From contig JBHGNT010000003.1 in NCBI GenBank assembly GCA_043228905.1, forward strand, positions 13,392,001-13,456,000: a stretch of DNA of 64,000 nucleotides, read 5' to 3'. The stretch comes from Azolla caroliniana. Its lineage: Eukaryota > Polypodiophyta. Made by a program: the position numbers and the translations under genes. Each line of letters starts with the position of its first letter. Positions within the stretch are counted from its first letter, which is position 1. Below are positions 30,799-42,751 of this stretch, piece by piece. Below the pieces are notes generated by a model. The model was not told where the DNA came from. It ran no database searches and saw only the letters and a list, made by a program, of their open reading frames with translations.

Positions 30799-33700
30799 AG
30801 AGGGCTGCCAAGGCGTGGGGCCGAGACAGCCCGGACACCCGGAAAAGACCCCACGATTGTACGATAGGTAGGGGATTTTGCTTCTTCGACAGCGGAGGGT
30901 GTATGATGGTCGGCATCGTTGGCCGAGAGAAGACAAGGGTGGAAGAGCGACTTCGAGCGTGCGGAGTTCTTGGCCCGGACGAGGAAATCAGCGGAGCCGT
31001 GGAGGCGGTCTCCTTCGACGACACCTTGAGGATGCTGAGGAAGGTTGCCGGGGAAGACCTTAACGAAGACCGGACGATACCGGTATGTTCCGAAGAGATG
31101 TACGAAGTCATCGCGGACTTCAGTCGGGGGCTTGGGTCGGATCGGACGGCCCGAGTTAGCACAAAGTACAAGACTGTGGACCGGAAGGTAAGGCCAGTCG
31201 CGGCACCCTTACCGGAGGGCAGCGAGTCCCGGATCAGAGGGGTTGCGTCGGACCCCAGTTTACGAGATCCGGCCGGCATAGGACACACCTTCACCGACGG
31301 GACGCTCCGGGAGCTCAAAATCGGTGGGGGCGGGTTCCTACTGCCGGCGGAGGAAGACCGGTTTCGGAGGATGCTCGGAAGGCACGGGAAAGCCTTCGCA
31401 TTCTCACCGGAAGAGATCGGGTGCGTAGACCCGACGATCGTGGAGCCGATGGTGATATTCACGGTACCGCATGTACCGTGGAATCTCAAGCCGATTCCAG
31501 TACCGAGAGCTCACATCCCAAAGTTGATGGAGCTATTGAGGCAGAAAGTCGATATGGGTATTCTCGAACCGTCGAGCACCCCATACTCGAACCGATGGTT
31601 TACCGTACCGAAGAAAAACGGAATGTTGCGTTTCATTCAGGACCTGCAGCCGGTCAACAGAGTGACCATTCGAAACGCAGGAATCGGACCGACCATAGAC
31701 GAGTTCGCAGAGGCCTTTGCCGGAAGGTCGATTTACTCGGTCGGTGATCTGTACTCGGGGTACGACCAGTTCCAGCTAGCCGTGGAGAGCAGGGACATTA
31801 CGACAATGCGAACTCCCCTCGGTCTAGTGCGAATGTGTACCCTGCCACAAGGAGGGACCAACTCGGTGGCCCACATGGTGAATGCAATGAACAAAGTACT
31901 GAGGGATTGCATACCGGACATCACCATGCCGTTTCTAGACGACATCCCCATAAAGGGATGCCCGGTGGAGGAGAAGGATGAGACAGTCGGGCCGGACGAA
32001 TGCCGGCGATTCGTGAAGAAACACATCGACGACTGCGAGAAGGTGCTACAAAGGCTAGAGGATGCTAGGCTCACCTTCTCCGGGGAGAAATCGGCCTTCG
32101 GGCAATCGGAAATCCTGGTAGTCGGACACCTATGTGGGCCATATGGCCGGAAGCCATCTCCGGCAAAGGTAGAAGCCATCTCCGTGATGAAGACCGACTG
32201 TGGCTCGGTTACGGAGGTTCGGAGGTTCCTGGGGGCATGCGCATTCTACCACATATGGATCCCGCATTACGCCCACGTTGCGGAGCCGCTATACGGGCTG
32301 CTGAAGAAAGGGCAAAAATTCGAATGGCGAGACGAGCATACGGAGTCGGTCCGGAAGCTGAAGGAAGCTCTTGCGGCAGCACCGGCGCTCCGGAAGGCTG
32401 TTTACGGGAAGGGTACCCCGGTATACATAACGGTGGATACGAGTCCGACCGGGATTGGATGGGTCGTCAACCAAGAAGACGAGGACGGCATTCGGTTCCC
32501 GATCCGATTCGGCGCGAAGGTCCTCAGTGAGCGACAGCGAGGGTACGCCCAGGTTAAACGTGAACTCTGGGGTATCGTTTCGGCAGTAAAGGCCGACAAA
32601 GACTACCTGATCGGGGCAGAAGTGATTATCGAGACGGATTGCCTGCCAATTCTCGGCATGGTTTCCGGATGCGCGACACCGGACCTGGCAATGCTCAGGT
32701 GGATAGCGTACATCAAGTCCCTGGACCCGGAGATACGACACATTTCCGGAAAGGACAACGCCATGGCCGACATGCTTTCGAGGGCGAGGTTTGATGACGA
32801 GGGCGGCATGGTTTCGGAGGACGAAGAAGTCGGCGTGGACTTCTTCGAGTCGGCGTACGTGACGACCGATGGGACGAGCACTCCGGCACTTAACGACTTC
32901 GACGAGAGCAAGTACGACGGCGAGTGGCTCCAGATCGGTGGATTCTTGAGGACAATGGCGCTGGATGCGTCATGGACGAAGGACGAGGCCAACCGGATCC
33001 GGAAGAAAGCTTACCGATTCTTTCTCCGGGACGGATACTTATGGAAGCACCCGAAGAAGAGGGACGGCGCTCCGCTCCGGGTGGTGGCGATGAAGGAAGA
33101 ATAGGAGGAGCTGCTGACGGCCTACCACGACAGCCCTTGGGCCGGACACCGTGGAACCTGGGCCACGTTCAAGAAGATAAAAGGGAAGTACTGGTGGCCG
33201 GGACTGTACCGGGACGTGCATCGATTCGTGACAACTTGCGAGAGCTGTCAGATGCACTCCATAGTCCGACACCGGGACGAACTTCACCCTACGTACCCTC
33301 CGACCATCCACTTCAAATGGATGGTAGACCTGGTAACGATGCCGATAGGAGTAGGACAGATGCGGTATCTGGTCCTGGCTCGGGAAGATCTAACGAACCA
33401 GGTGGAAGGCCGGGCCCTTCAAAACAAAACGACTGCGGCCGTATGTCGGTTCCTGCTCGAGGACGTAATATGCCGGTACGGGTGCGTCGGGAAGATCGTG
33501 GCTGATCGCGGGGAGTTGGACGCCGGAGAGGCCGAGGAGCTGTTCGACCGGCTAGGAGTCAAGCTCTCGCTTACCACTGCGTACAATCCGGAGGCGAATG
33601 GAAAGGTGGAGCGCGGACACGGACCGATCGTCAAGGCGTTAGTTCGGGCATGCGGAGGTCGAGTCGGGAACTGGCCGCGGCTACTGCCTTACGCGTTGTG

Positions 33701-34262
33701 GGCTGACCGGACTACGCACAGTTCGGTAACCGGATTCATGCCGGCAGAGCTCATGTTTGGGCAGAAGCCGATCATGCCGATCGAACGTACGGTCTCCTCA
33801 TGGGCAACCGTGGACTGGAGAGACGAGATGAGCCGGGAGGAACTGTTGACAGCGCACATACGACAGCTCGAGCGGAGACCGGAGGACGTGGAGCAGCCTG
33901 CGGAAAAGCTTTGGGAAGCAAGGATGAGGAACAAAGCCCGGTTCGACCGAACACACCGGCTCCGACCAAAGAAGATCGAGGAAGGCGACTGGGTGCTAGT
34001 CTACGACAGCAGCCTCGACAACCAGCACCGAGCAACGCGGAAGTTCGCAAGAAGGTGGTTCGGGCCTTACGTGGTACAAAGCGCCAACGACAACGGGACA
34101 TACCATCTGGCGGAACTCAACGGTACGAAAATAACGATACCGGTAGCCGGGAAGCGGATCAAGATGTTCAAGAAGCGTCACGACGACATGCCGGATCAGG
34201 TTGACTTGGACCGCGACGACGAGCGGTCCGAAACCGAGGAAGAACCGACGGGCGGGGAATGA
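30783..34262 (+). pseudogene. C pol: RT, RNase H, integrase
   Basis: Frame -1 to gag-protease. RT blocks are KPIPVPRAHIPKLMELLRQK, PYSNRWFTVPKKNGMLRFIQ, VGDLYSGYDQFQLAVESRD and PDITMPFLDDIPIKGC (FLDD catalytic motif near 31940). RNase H includes VYITVDTSPTGIGWVVNQED and ETDCLPILGMVSG. Integrase has the HHCC region (GHRGTWATFKKIKGKYWW, then CESCQ) and the D-D-E blocks WMVDLVTM, IVADRGELD and NPEANGKVERGH. The C-terminus has a GPY/F-like FGPYVVQ and ends at 34262. I see no chromodomain. One nonsense codon, TAG at 33102-33104, stands where E has CAG (Gln). Otherwise open for 1160 codons. Confidence 0.93.
30789..30800 (+). promoter_or_regulatory. Candidate -1 frameshift site in C
   Basis: GGATTTTTAGAG. 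The zero frame reads GAT TTT TAG (stop); the -1 frame reads GGA TTT TTA GAG and is open from at least 30783 into pol. A P-site Phe tRNA could slip one base back within the T5 run. E has the identical 12 bases at its protease-pol junction. Confidence 0.65.
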
Positions 34263-34335
34263 AGGCTGGACCGGTTTCCTCCGTCCCAACTCAATTTGGC
34301 GCATGCCGGTGGATGCACGGTTAGGTGGGGGCGGA

Positions 34336-34967
34336 TGTCGTGAAGAAAACCGTCCACAAGCGGAATCGGTGTACGGGAGCGCAGAAACCGACTCTTCATG
34401 CACGCGCGCCTTAAGTTGTACATAGGAGATCCTAGGTAGATTCGGTAGGTAGGGAGTGAAGGGGGGGAAACGGCTCCTTCCTTGCCTATAAAAGGGAGGG
34501 GGATGAGGAGAGTAGGGGATGGTGGAGAGTCGAGGACGAAGTGCTGTCGGATTGGGCGCGAGGGCTTCTCTCTCTCTCTGGTTCGCAGACTCCATAGCTA
34601 CCTTCTGTGCAGGTTTCGGGAGGCTCGCGCTGCTCTGAGGAATGCCCGAGTGCTTCCGGCTGCACCTCCAACTTGTTCCTATCTTTCTGTGCATTTACGA
34701 ACAGGTATCGGCATCTGTCCGCCGGCCTGTTCGGTTGTAACCGACTTCGTGTTTTGTTGTCTTCGTGTTCTTGTTGTTTGTCTTGTCAATACATACATAC
34801 TTTCGTGTCTTTCTGTGTCGCTGTCCCACTCGCATCTTTGCTTCGAAGGGCCGTGTCCCTGTGAATCTACGCTCGCACGTAGCGGGTCTCTCTCTCTCTC
34901 TTACTCTTCGGTACAGGACCCCCGAGGTCCCGCCTCACTCCACGCATCCGCGAGGAATACCTCGACA
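34336..34967 (+). repeat. C 3' LTR
   Basis: 632 bp, preceded by the polypurine tract GGTGGGGGCGGA (34324-34335). The hairpin is at 34916-34930. It ends CTCGACA. Confidence 0.93.
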
Positions 34968-36363
34968 ACGTGTGCAGACTGTAATCGTCGATGAAGGAGA
35001 CGAAATATCGGCACTCGCCAAGACTAACATTCCGTGTCGGTCCCCATACATCTAAATGTATTAGATCGAGCTTGTTATGGCTCCAGTTTCTTTCGGTGGG
35101 GAATGGAAGCCGGTGTTGCTTCCCGAGTTGGCAGGCTCCATAAATTTGGGCCTTCCGGGCACAGAATTTCGGCAATCCGAAAACAACTTGTTTCGATTGC
35201 AGGTCTTGAAGCCTTTAGTAATTGACGTGGCCGATCCACTTGTGCCACAGGTCGATATCTGATTCGATCTTCTGTCCTTTTGGGAACATAGCAGTGTCGA
35301 CGTCGTTGGTGTTGAGGATGAATATCCTCCTGTCCCGGTGGCCTTGCGCGATGATCCGACCTTCTTCCTCAATGAAGGACCCGAGGTGCGTAAACCACAC
35401 CTGCATCCCCTAGTCGACGATCTGCGTAACCAACACTAGGTTCTTTACGATTGTCGGAACACGAAGTATGTTTATTAGCTTTCCCTTTCGTCCGACATGG
35501 CTTAAAGGGACTTCTCCGATCTCCACTATCGGGTGAGGAGTGTCGTCTCCGGTTTTGACAACTCCCGGTTGCTCCGGTTTTCCAGAAATGAGAACCACTC
35601 TTCGTGGCTCGTCATGTGGTTAGATGCACCGGAGACAACGTACCATAATTCCTCTGATTTGGAAGTGGTCTTCTTCATTGAGTTTTCCTTGTGCTTGATC
35701 ACAAAGGTTGGCCCTTCTCCGGTCTTACCGGTTCTAGATCCTTCCGATCCTTCTGCGTAGTGCGAGCTCTCCCGGTTTCCTTGTCCGGCTTTGCTGGATC
35801 CGGATTTATCCGAATCGGCGCGCTTCTTCCAGCACTCGCTCTCTCGGTGGCCTTTCTTGCCACAATACCCTCATTTCGTTTTGGTCTTTGATTGCCGATT
35901 TCTGGCGTCACTTTGACTCCCCCTGCTTGTGGAGGGTCCAGAACAACTGTCAGCACTATCTCTATGCCTCTAGTTTTGCTCTTGCCGGACGCTAGTATTG
36001 TGTGCTGACCCACTTCGTCCTCCACGCCCACGGGGCCGATACGCCTCCATGTATAGCATCCGGTTGTCTGATTGTGTGGTCCTTGACCCACTCGCGTGGT
36101 TTTCTTCGACCATCAACATCGATTGCAGGTCGAAGAAGGACAATGGTTTCTCCCGGGTGCAAATAGTCGTTCAGATTGGCCCGTACCATTGTGCTAGACA
36201 ACCGAGGCAGATCTAGACCATCTCGTCCTCGTCCACCGTCATGTTGATGGAACCGAGCATGACGTAGATCTCCTTGATCTTGGTGGTGTAGTCGGTGATC
36301 GACATGTCTCGTTGCCGGATACTGTTAAGCTCTTGCCGGAGCTGCAACTTCCGAGCCGTGGTA
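34968..36363 (-). pseudogene. B gag end, protease and integrase N-terminus
   Basis: Minus strand. Right to left it shows UBN2 gag (LQLRQELNSIRQRDMSITDY, then INMTVDEDEM), then a zinc knuckle whose first Cys codon has become TGA (then GYCGKKGHRESEC, near 35860). The protease block follows as YVVSGASNHMTSHEEW, with Val replacing the catalytic Asp, then the integrase HHCC region (LWHKWIGHVNY, then CQLGKQHRLPF) and the first catalytic block LIHLDVWGPT and FVSFIDDYS, cut at 34968 by C. Many stops occur. The gag N-terminus is missing where H begins. Confidence 0.87.
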
Positions 36364-37225
36364 TGGTTAGGAAATCGGTCTCTCCGGATGGGATTCAATG
36401 ATGAATAAAGAGGACCCAGTGTGAACCGGAAGAGATCCGAAAACCGGAGGAGACCTGGTGAGAACCAGAAGAGAAGACATATCTGTAAATATGTTTTGAG
36501 TAAGCCTATTGAGGCTATATTTGTAAATAACCCTAAGTTCACATAAGTATAAATATGACTTAGGGAAATCACTTTAAAAGGTGTTGTTATTGTCATACCG
36601 GTTGGGCAATCACATAAGGAGAACGGGTCGGACATGCTGACCAAGGTCCTGACAACCGACAAGTTGGACGCGTGCCGAAAGTGGATTGGGGTAACAAGAT
36701 ATCCCATGCCTGAGTGAAGGGGGAGATTGTTGGGAAATCGGTCTCTCCGGATGGGATCCATTGATGAATAAAGAGGACCCGGTGAGAACCAGAAAAGATC
36801 TGGAAACCGGAGGAGACCTGGAAGAGAGCCGGTGAGAACCAGAAGAGAAGACATATCTGTAAATATGTTTTGAGTAAGCCTATTGAGGCTATATTTGTAA
36901 ATAGCCTTAAGTTCACATAAGTATAAATATGACTTAGGGCAATCACTTTAAAAGGTGTTGTTATTATCATATTGTTGTACAGATAGAGAGCGACCGAGAG
37001 AGAGAGTGGGAGATATAGAGAAATACTCTGTTGTAACTGTCGGTTGGCGAAGATACAGAGCTCGAGGTCGTTGCCTCCGAGGCTCTGATTGTACCTTTCT
37101 CCTATAGTGATAATTGGAGTCCGTGGGCTCTCGTGGTTGTTTCCCTATTTGGGGTTTCCACGTAAACATCCAGTGTATTTCCTTTTGTGTACTCTCCACT
37201 TCCCATTTCTATGTTTGATTCTCAT
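36364..37225 (+). mobile_element. Copia remnant H, internally deleted
   Basis: Plus-strand copia of the F/Q type. It has a partial 5' LTR (36364-36598), then the last 36 codons of pol (36610-36717: ENGSDMLTKVLTTDKLDACR to YPMPE and stop), the polypurine tract GAAGGGGGAGAT (36716-36727) and the 3' LTR 36728-37224, TGTTGGGAAATCGG to GATTCTCA. The first 230 bp of both LTR copies are nearly identical. Almost the whole interior and the rest of the first LTR are gone. It abuts B's 5' LTR, so B's gag N-terminus and primer site were lost with or before this event. Confidence 0.83.
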
Positions 37226-37640
37226 TGAAGCAATTCATTACTCGGAAGATTTGACAAACCGGTTTATCCGGATGGCAACAGAAAACAGAGACAAGGTTTA
37301 ATGGAAACTAGGAACAGAGAATACATAGGAGAGATAGAGAGAGCAGAATGCATAAACTCAATTCAAAATAACAACACTCTGTACATACAATGTGCTCAGT
37401 GAGCACTTTTATACAATCCCATAAAGGACTGACAGAAGTACTGACACGTACTTCAATGCTCATACGAACGACTAGCACTCACTCCAAGGAATCTGCCTAT
37501 GTACTAGGCTAGATTTGTAGGCCTCCAACGCCCTACTAGTTACAATCTGATCGGGCTCCTGGTCCAGATACCATCCAGACTCCCATCCGGCTCTGGCTTG
37601 TTCAGCCAATCCGAATCCGGTTGAGCTTGTCTGCTCAACA
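37226..37640 (-). repeat. B 5' LTR
   Basis: 415 bp matching 3323-3759. On the minus strand it starts TGTTGAGCAGACAAGC. The inner boundary near 37226 is set by alignment and is uncertain by a few bases. Confidence 0.88.
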
Positions 37641-38880
37641 AATTCACACAATTGTTTCATCGACAGATCCCACAAAAGGATTTAATAGGTTAGTTCTATG
37701 TGGCTTATCAGGAGCCACAGGAAATGGTGTCACAATTTGTGATCCAATTTTAGAACCTACGACTTCAAATTTCACGGCCAATTCTAGAAGAGGAATTGAA
37801 GGATATTTTCCTAGAGACTATACGTGAAACTCTTCATACAACTCTAGTAGTGTTCGACTTCTGGAATCAATCATTGGAACAAGTGGTAGATAAAGCTCTA
37901 TCTATGGATCAGACGCACAATAATAACAATATGAACATGTCGGTGTTACATAGGCACTTACCTACATTAGAAGAGCTAAGATTCAGGCAAGTTGTTCAGT
38001 GTACTACTTGCCTCAACATAGGGCATTCGACAATTGAATGCAGTCTATGCACTCATTGTACAATTTGCCATTCCAAAGCTCATTCAATCGAGTGGTGTGA
38101 GTATAATTTGCTCAATAAAACAGCTGCACTGGTTCAACAAATACATGCTGAAAATAATTATCAGGGAAATCAAAATAGGTCACGTGAAGAGGATCGCTAT
38201 CAATCGGAGCGGCGAGATGATTCTCGACGTGAAGATAACCATAGAGATGATAATCGATGAGACGATTGTCGGTGTATTGATTGATATGATGCGGATCATC
38301 AGGAGGACTACCAACGGTATAGTGGAAATAATTTTGATTGGGATTACTCACTCCGACGAGATAACAATAACCAACAAGTACAACCCTATAGGGAAAGTCG
38401 TTATCAGGACGACAGAAGGTCCAATAACTATAGAAGACATGATGATAATAGACCACCAAATCATCGATTTAATGACAACCAGAAGCCGAAAGGGTCTCAG
38501 TAACTTCAACATGATACCAGAGACGGGGATAATTCTGAACCTCAGGATGCTCGTCGAACTCAATATGAACTCGGAGAATCTAGTGGCTCATCATTTCCAA
38601 ATTGCTACATATGCAAAAAAGATGGGCACTATGCAAATCAATGCCCAACGAAAGATAATGGAAAGGCACCAACAGTAAATATGGTGTTACCGGAAATACA
38701 ACAAGTAACCACTCGTAGTAAAGGAAAACAATCAGAGTGGGAGGTGCAAGAAGTAGTATGGAAGGAGGCTAAGGAATGGGTCGAAGAAGCCAACAACAAG
38801 AATGTCGCTAGAATGTTGCAAAACAATGATGCATCATTTGACGCTCAACTAGACGGCCAATCGGCACCCAAAATGGGGTA
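37641..38880 (+). pseudogene. Element I gag, C-terminal part with two zinc knuckles
   Basis: Resumes the gag frame cut at 3322 (KFTQLFHRQIPQKDLIG), then degenerates and is open again at 37796-38260. Two consecutive C-x2-C-x4-H-x4-C knuckles lie at about 38007-38100: CTTCLNIGHSTIEC and CTICHSKAHSIEWC, 6 residues apart. A further basic Arg/Asp/Asn-rich low-complexity region follows, then TTRSKGKQSEWEVQEVVWKE near 38710-38770. Stops separate the pieces. Confidence 0.75.
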
Positions 38881-41419
38881 GAAAAAGTGTCGGTTAATTA
38901 TAACAATCCAATCACCGGACCGACAGTAATGGATGAACAGAGTCCATCAATAAAAGTAATTCGGGGTTAGGAAGTCACCGACACTATTGTCGACGACGGA
39001 TCAGGGGTAAATGTGATTAATAAGATCACATGTGATCGGCTTGGAATTACTAAATGGGACACCTGTCCTTCCTGGTTAAGAATGGCCGACACAAGTACAG
39101 TCCGGCCACTGGGTCTAATTCGCCAATTGGATGTCATTGTGGGGGGTCACACTTTCGTAATCTCGGTTGTAGTGCTTCATTTGGATGCACCTGATGCATA
39201 TCCATTATAATTAGGCCGACCTTGGCTAAAGACAACAAATACAGAATTGGAACAAGAACATTGTAACATTCCGGAAGGGTAAGAGTAAATTTTGGGTGTC
39301 AACACAAGAAAAGATTAGTACGACTCGGTAGTGTTTACCAGTTCATGACGAAGCAATGAACATGATGGAAGGATTGGATATTTTGAAGACAATACAAAGA
39401 TCATTCCACTATTCGAAGTCGATATCATACAGACACATACAACATATATGGGTGAGGAAGATAAAGAAGAAGAAATTCTTGTTGATGACAAAATGTTGAA
39501 GGAGTTACGACTTCAACAAGAAGCTATAGAAAGGGAGATGCAGGTGTCCCAAAGAGTTCAGGCGTTGGCACTCGAAGAATTAAACTTAGCCGACACCAAC
39601 TCCAAACCGAAGACCATTCTGATAGCTAAAGAAATAGAGTCGGTTGATAAAGCTAAGATGATTGATTTATTGCTTCAATATAAAGATGTGTTTGCTGAGT
39701 CATTTGAAGATATAACAGGATTAGATCCGGCCTTCTGTCACCATAAGATAAATTTGCATAAATATGCGAAGCCAGTACAACAACGTTGGTACCAAATAAA
39801 TCCCAATTATGCTATGAAAGTAAAAGAGGAAATCGACAAACTACTTAGAGTTGGTTTTATTCGAATAGTGAAGAAGGCAACTTGGTTAAGTCCAATCGTA
39901 GTCGTACCCAAGAAGAATGGAAAGATCAGAGTATGTGTTGACTATAGAAAGCTTAATGCGGCTACAACAATAGATGCATTTCTGTTACCCTTTATAGATG
40001 GACTTTTGGATGCGGTGGCAGGACATGAAATTTACAGCTTTCTAGACCAAGTTAGTGGCTATAATCAGGTTCGCATGCACCCGGAGGATCAAGAGAAAAC
40101 AACATTTGTAAATGAATGGGGAATATTTGTCGTAGTCGTAATGATGTTGGGCTGAAAAACGACTTCGGCGACATTTCAGAGGGTCATCTAGGAAATTTTC
40201 ATTGATTATATATCTACATTTATGCAGGTATTTTTTGATGATTTTGCTTAAATATATACTAAAAAAGCTAATCATTTCAAGCATTTACGTCTCTGTCTAG
40301 AACAGTGTCGACAAGGCCGGCTTAGTCTTAATCCTGCTAAATGTGCATTTGGAGTAATAAGTGGTACGTTACTCGGCCATATTGTCAGTCGGGACGGCAT
40401 AGCAGTTGATCCTGGCAAAGTGAAGGCAATAAGGGAAGCTCCGACGCCGACTAATGCTAAAGCTCTCAGTAGGTTTTTGGGCCAAATCAGATGGCATAGT
40501 CGGGATGATTCGGTATTTAGCCGATGTAGCAACACCTTTGCATACGATAATGCATAAAACACCTTTTCAATGGACAAATGCAGAGCAGGATGCCTAAGAT
40601 TGTCTTAAAAAGATGCTAACAAGGTACTAGTTGTGCAACCGCCCAACTGGGGAAAGCAATTTCATGTCTTTGTCAATGCGTCCGATATAGCTATCAGAAG
40701 TGCCTTAATGTAGCTGATGGAGCCTAACTGGTATAGACCAGTTTTTTACGCGAGTTAGAAGCTATCAATGGGAGAACGCAACTATTTGACAACCGAATGC
40801 GAGGCTCTCGGCATGATATATAGTATCAATAAATTCCAACATTACTTGTTGGGCCGAAAATTCACATTTCATGTGGATCATTCAACATTATTATATTTAG
40901 TGTCCAAGCAGGAATTAACAAGAAAACTGGCCTGATGGACATTATTGCTGCAAGAGTTTGAATTTGACATAATCCATCGCCTAGGGGTACAACATGTAGT
41001 CCCGATTGTCTGAGTCGACTAGAGTTGGGAGAGTTAGGTACAGGAGTTAAGGATGATTTTCCCAATACTCAGCTTTTTAGAGTCGACACCGTAGTAGCCA
41101 TAGAGATGGATGAAGATAAGGCAAATTTATGGATAACTAAAATGACGATTTTTTTGAGTACAGGATTGCCGCCAGAAGGCATGCCACTTGATGAAAGAAA
41201 AAGGCTAGCGGTAAGAAGTCAGAACTTCTGTCTCCTGAATGACACATTATAACATAAAGGAGTCGACGACATATGGTGGTGGACGGTTCGACAATACGAG
41301 AAAGAAGCGGTTCTATGCGAGGCCCATTGCGGTATTGTCGGCGATCATTATGTGAGGGAAACGACAGTGAGGAATATTTGGAATAGTGGCATGTGGTGGC
41401 CGATTACCTCAAAAGACGC
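38881..41419 (+). pseudogene. Element I protease, RT, RNase H, integrase N-terminus
   Basis: Protease: TIVDDGSGVNVINKITCDRL (38980-39040; active site DDGSG) and LGRPWL. RT: ITGLDPAFCHHKINLHKYAK, IRVCVDYRKLNAATTIDAFL, FLDQVSGYNQVRMHPEDQEK and a decayed FFDDFA block where the catalytic YxDD should be (about 40225). RNase H: FHVFVNASDIAI and TTECEALGMIYSINKFQHYL. Integrase begins AHCGIVGDHYVRE, then WNSGMWWPITSKDA, cut by E at 41420 within the zinc-binding region. More than ten stops and frameshifts. Confidence 0.8.
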
Positions 41420-41779
41420 TGTCGTGAAGATTTTCGGTAATAGTGTGAAAATCCCATAAAACGTACAAAATCGAGTATGAATCACATAATACAATAATTG
41501 TGAAGATAACATTTTAAATAAATTTAATATCTAAGTACAAAATGATGGAGGTTTCGAATGCACTTTATTACACGAGAAACGGATAACTAAATGTCAAGAT
41601 ATGAGGGTATAAAGTTTCTGAAAGGAAAAGAGAAAATTGTGAGATATCCCACATAGGCACGACAAATACGGCTCTCATCATATATAAGGTAGAGCAAAAG
41701 ATATTATCTTTGTGTCTATGTGTGGAGCATAGAGAGTTCAAGGTAACTTGAACTAAGAGTGGAGGTGGGCTAGCTACTC

Positions 41780-42112
41780 GTAAAGGGTTTTGGCCAACCA
41801 AAACCGGACCGACGATGGAGCCGGTGATCCGGCGGCATCCAGTGCCAGTGAGACACCGACATCCGACGACAATCCGGCGACGACGAGGTGACGGTATCCG
41901 GCGGCGACATCCAGCGCCGGTGAGACGACGACATCCGGCGAGGCAGTAAAGGGTTTTGGCCAACCAAAACCGGACCGACGATGGAGCCGGTGATCCGGCG
42001 GCATCCAGTGCCAGTGAGACACCGACATCCGACGACAATCCGGCGACGACGAGGTGACGGTATCCGGCGGCGGCATCCAGCGCCGGTGAGACGACGGCAT
42101 CCGGCGAGGCAC
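41780..42112. repeat. 166-bp tandem duplication in E LTR
   Basis: TAAAGGGTTTTGGCC starts at 41781 and again at 41947, and the following sequence (ATGGAGCCGGTGATCC, then GACGACGAGGTGACGG) repeats almost without change. Smaller internal ATCC(A/G)GCG units lie within each copy. Confidence 0.92.
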
Positions 42113-42201
42113 GGTAACCGACGGCATCCGATGCCGGTAAGGCGACGACATCCGGTGACTAGATAAATAAATATATAAATATATATACATATATACATTT
42201 A

Positions 42202-42275
42202 CAAGGAGGGCAAGTAAGGATTCGAACCTTGCACCTCCGAGTTAGGAGTCAATTGGCTTACCATTAAGCCATGCC
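42202..42275 (-). ncRNA. tRNA-like module in E LTR (antisense to E)
   Basis: The minus strand reads A-box TGGCTTAATGG (plus 42261-42271), a perfect D-stem GGCT...AGCC, and B-box AAGGTTCGAATCC with a 4-of-5-pair T-stem. It is the most tRNA-like of the modules, but the anticodon stem does not pair well. Not a functional tRNA as far as I can see. Confidence 0.65.
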
Positions 42276-42451
42276 ATTTAGTTGAATTTATATTTCTATC
42301 ATTGTACTTTTACATGTAAATTCTCATACATGAGAGCTAAAATGAGTGACATGGTTATCATGCACCACATGTAATACATAAGCGCCAAATGGCAAACATG
42401 CATTTTATGCATGTCTTGTACCCTCACATGCATCATATGCATGAGAGCATC

Positions 42452-42458
42452 TATAAAA
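42452..42458 (+). promoter_or_regulatory. TATA box of E LTR
   Basis: TATAAAA followed by GAAGGAAGG. Also present in the 3' LTR remnant near 54563. Confidence 0.55.
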
Positions 42459-42751
42459 GAAGGAAGGGGGAGGAGAAAAAACGTTTTTTTTTTTTGGGTT
42501 ATGAAATTAAGAGGAAGAAATTCGTTATCAAATTGATCGTGTAACTTGTTTCTTAAATCCAAAGATAAAAGTTCAATCAATCTCTCTCAATCGTTTAATC
42601 CTAACTTCTCTCTTTCCCAATCTATCTTAAGTACTTTCTCGCTAAAGCTTGCGCCAAAGCTTGTACTGACTTTGAATCCTTCCGGTCCAGAACCCCGGTG
42701 GTTCCGCCTCACGATCCGCGTGTAGTGACGGATCTTCACGACATAATTAAG

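Larger units (their letters stand above)
28000..34967 (+). mobile_element. Gypsy element C, nearly complete
   Basis: LTRs 28000-28627 and 34336-34967, TGTC(A/G)...CGACA. The 4-bp TSD ACGT (27996-27999 and 34968-34971) lies in B's integrase. The coding region comprises gag, protease, then pol (RT, RNase H, integrase) in the -1 frame. Only two nonsense codons (30079 and 33102) break it. It is the best reference copy of the TGTCG lineage in the window. Confidence 0.95.
3323..37640 (-). mobile_element. Copia element B (hosts G, A, C, H)
   Basis: Ty1/copia element on the minus strand, inserted in gag of element I with a perfect 5-bp TSD AATTC (3318-3322 and 37641-37645). Its own sequence lies in pieces. 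These are the 3' LTR 3323-3759, RNase H and RT tail to about 5223, RT 6498-7317, linker and integrase C-terminus 27140-27999, integrase N-terminus, protease and gag 34968-36363, and the 5' LTR 37226-37640. The remaining bases are later insertions. Removing them gives collinear copia order (gag, protease, integrase, RT, RNase H). It carries stops, lost catalytic residues and a missing gag N-terminus, so it is inactive. Confidence 0.93.
41420..42743 (+). repeat. E 5' LTR
   Basis: 1324 bp, TGTCGTGAAG to TTCACGACA. It has a TATCCCACATAG box (41644-41656), TATATAAGG near 41697 and a second TATA box at 42452-42458. A tandem duplication is followed by a tRNA-like module. The hairpin GAACC-CCGGT-GGTTC lies at 42690-42704, 39 bases before the end. 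Which TATA is used cannot be told. Confidence 0.9.
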
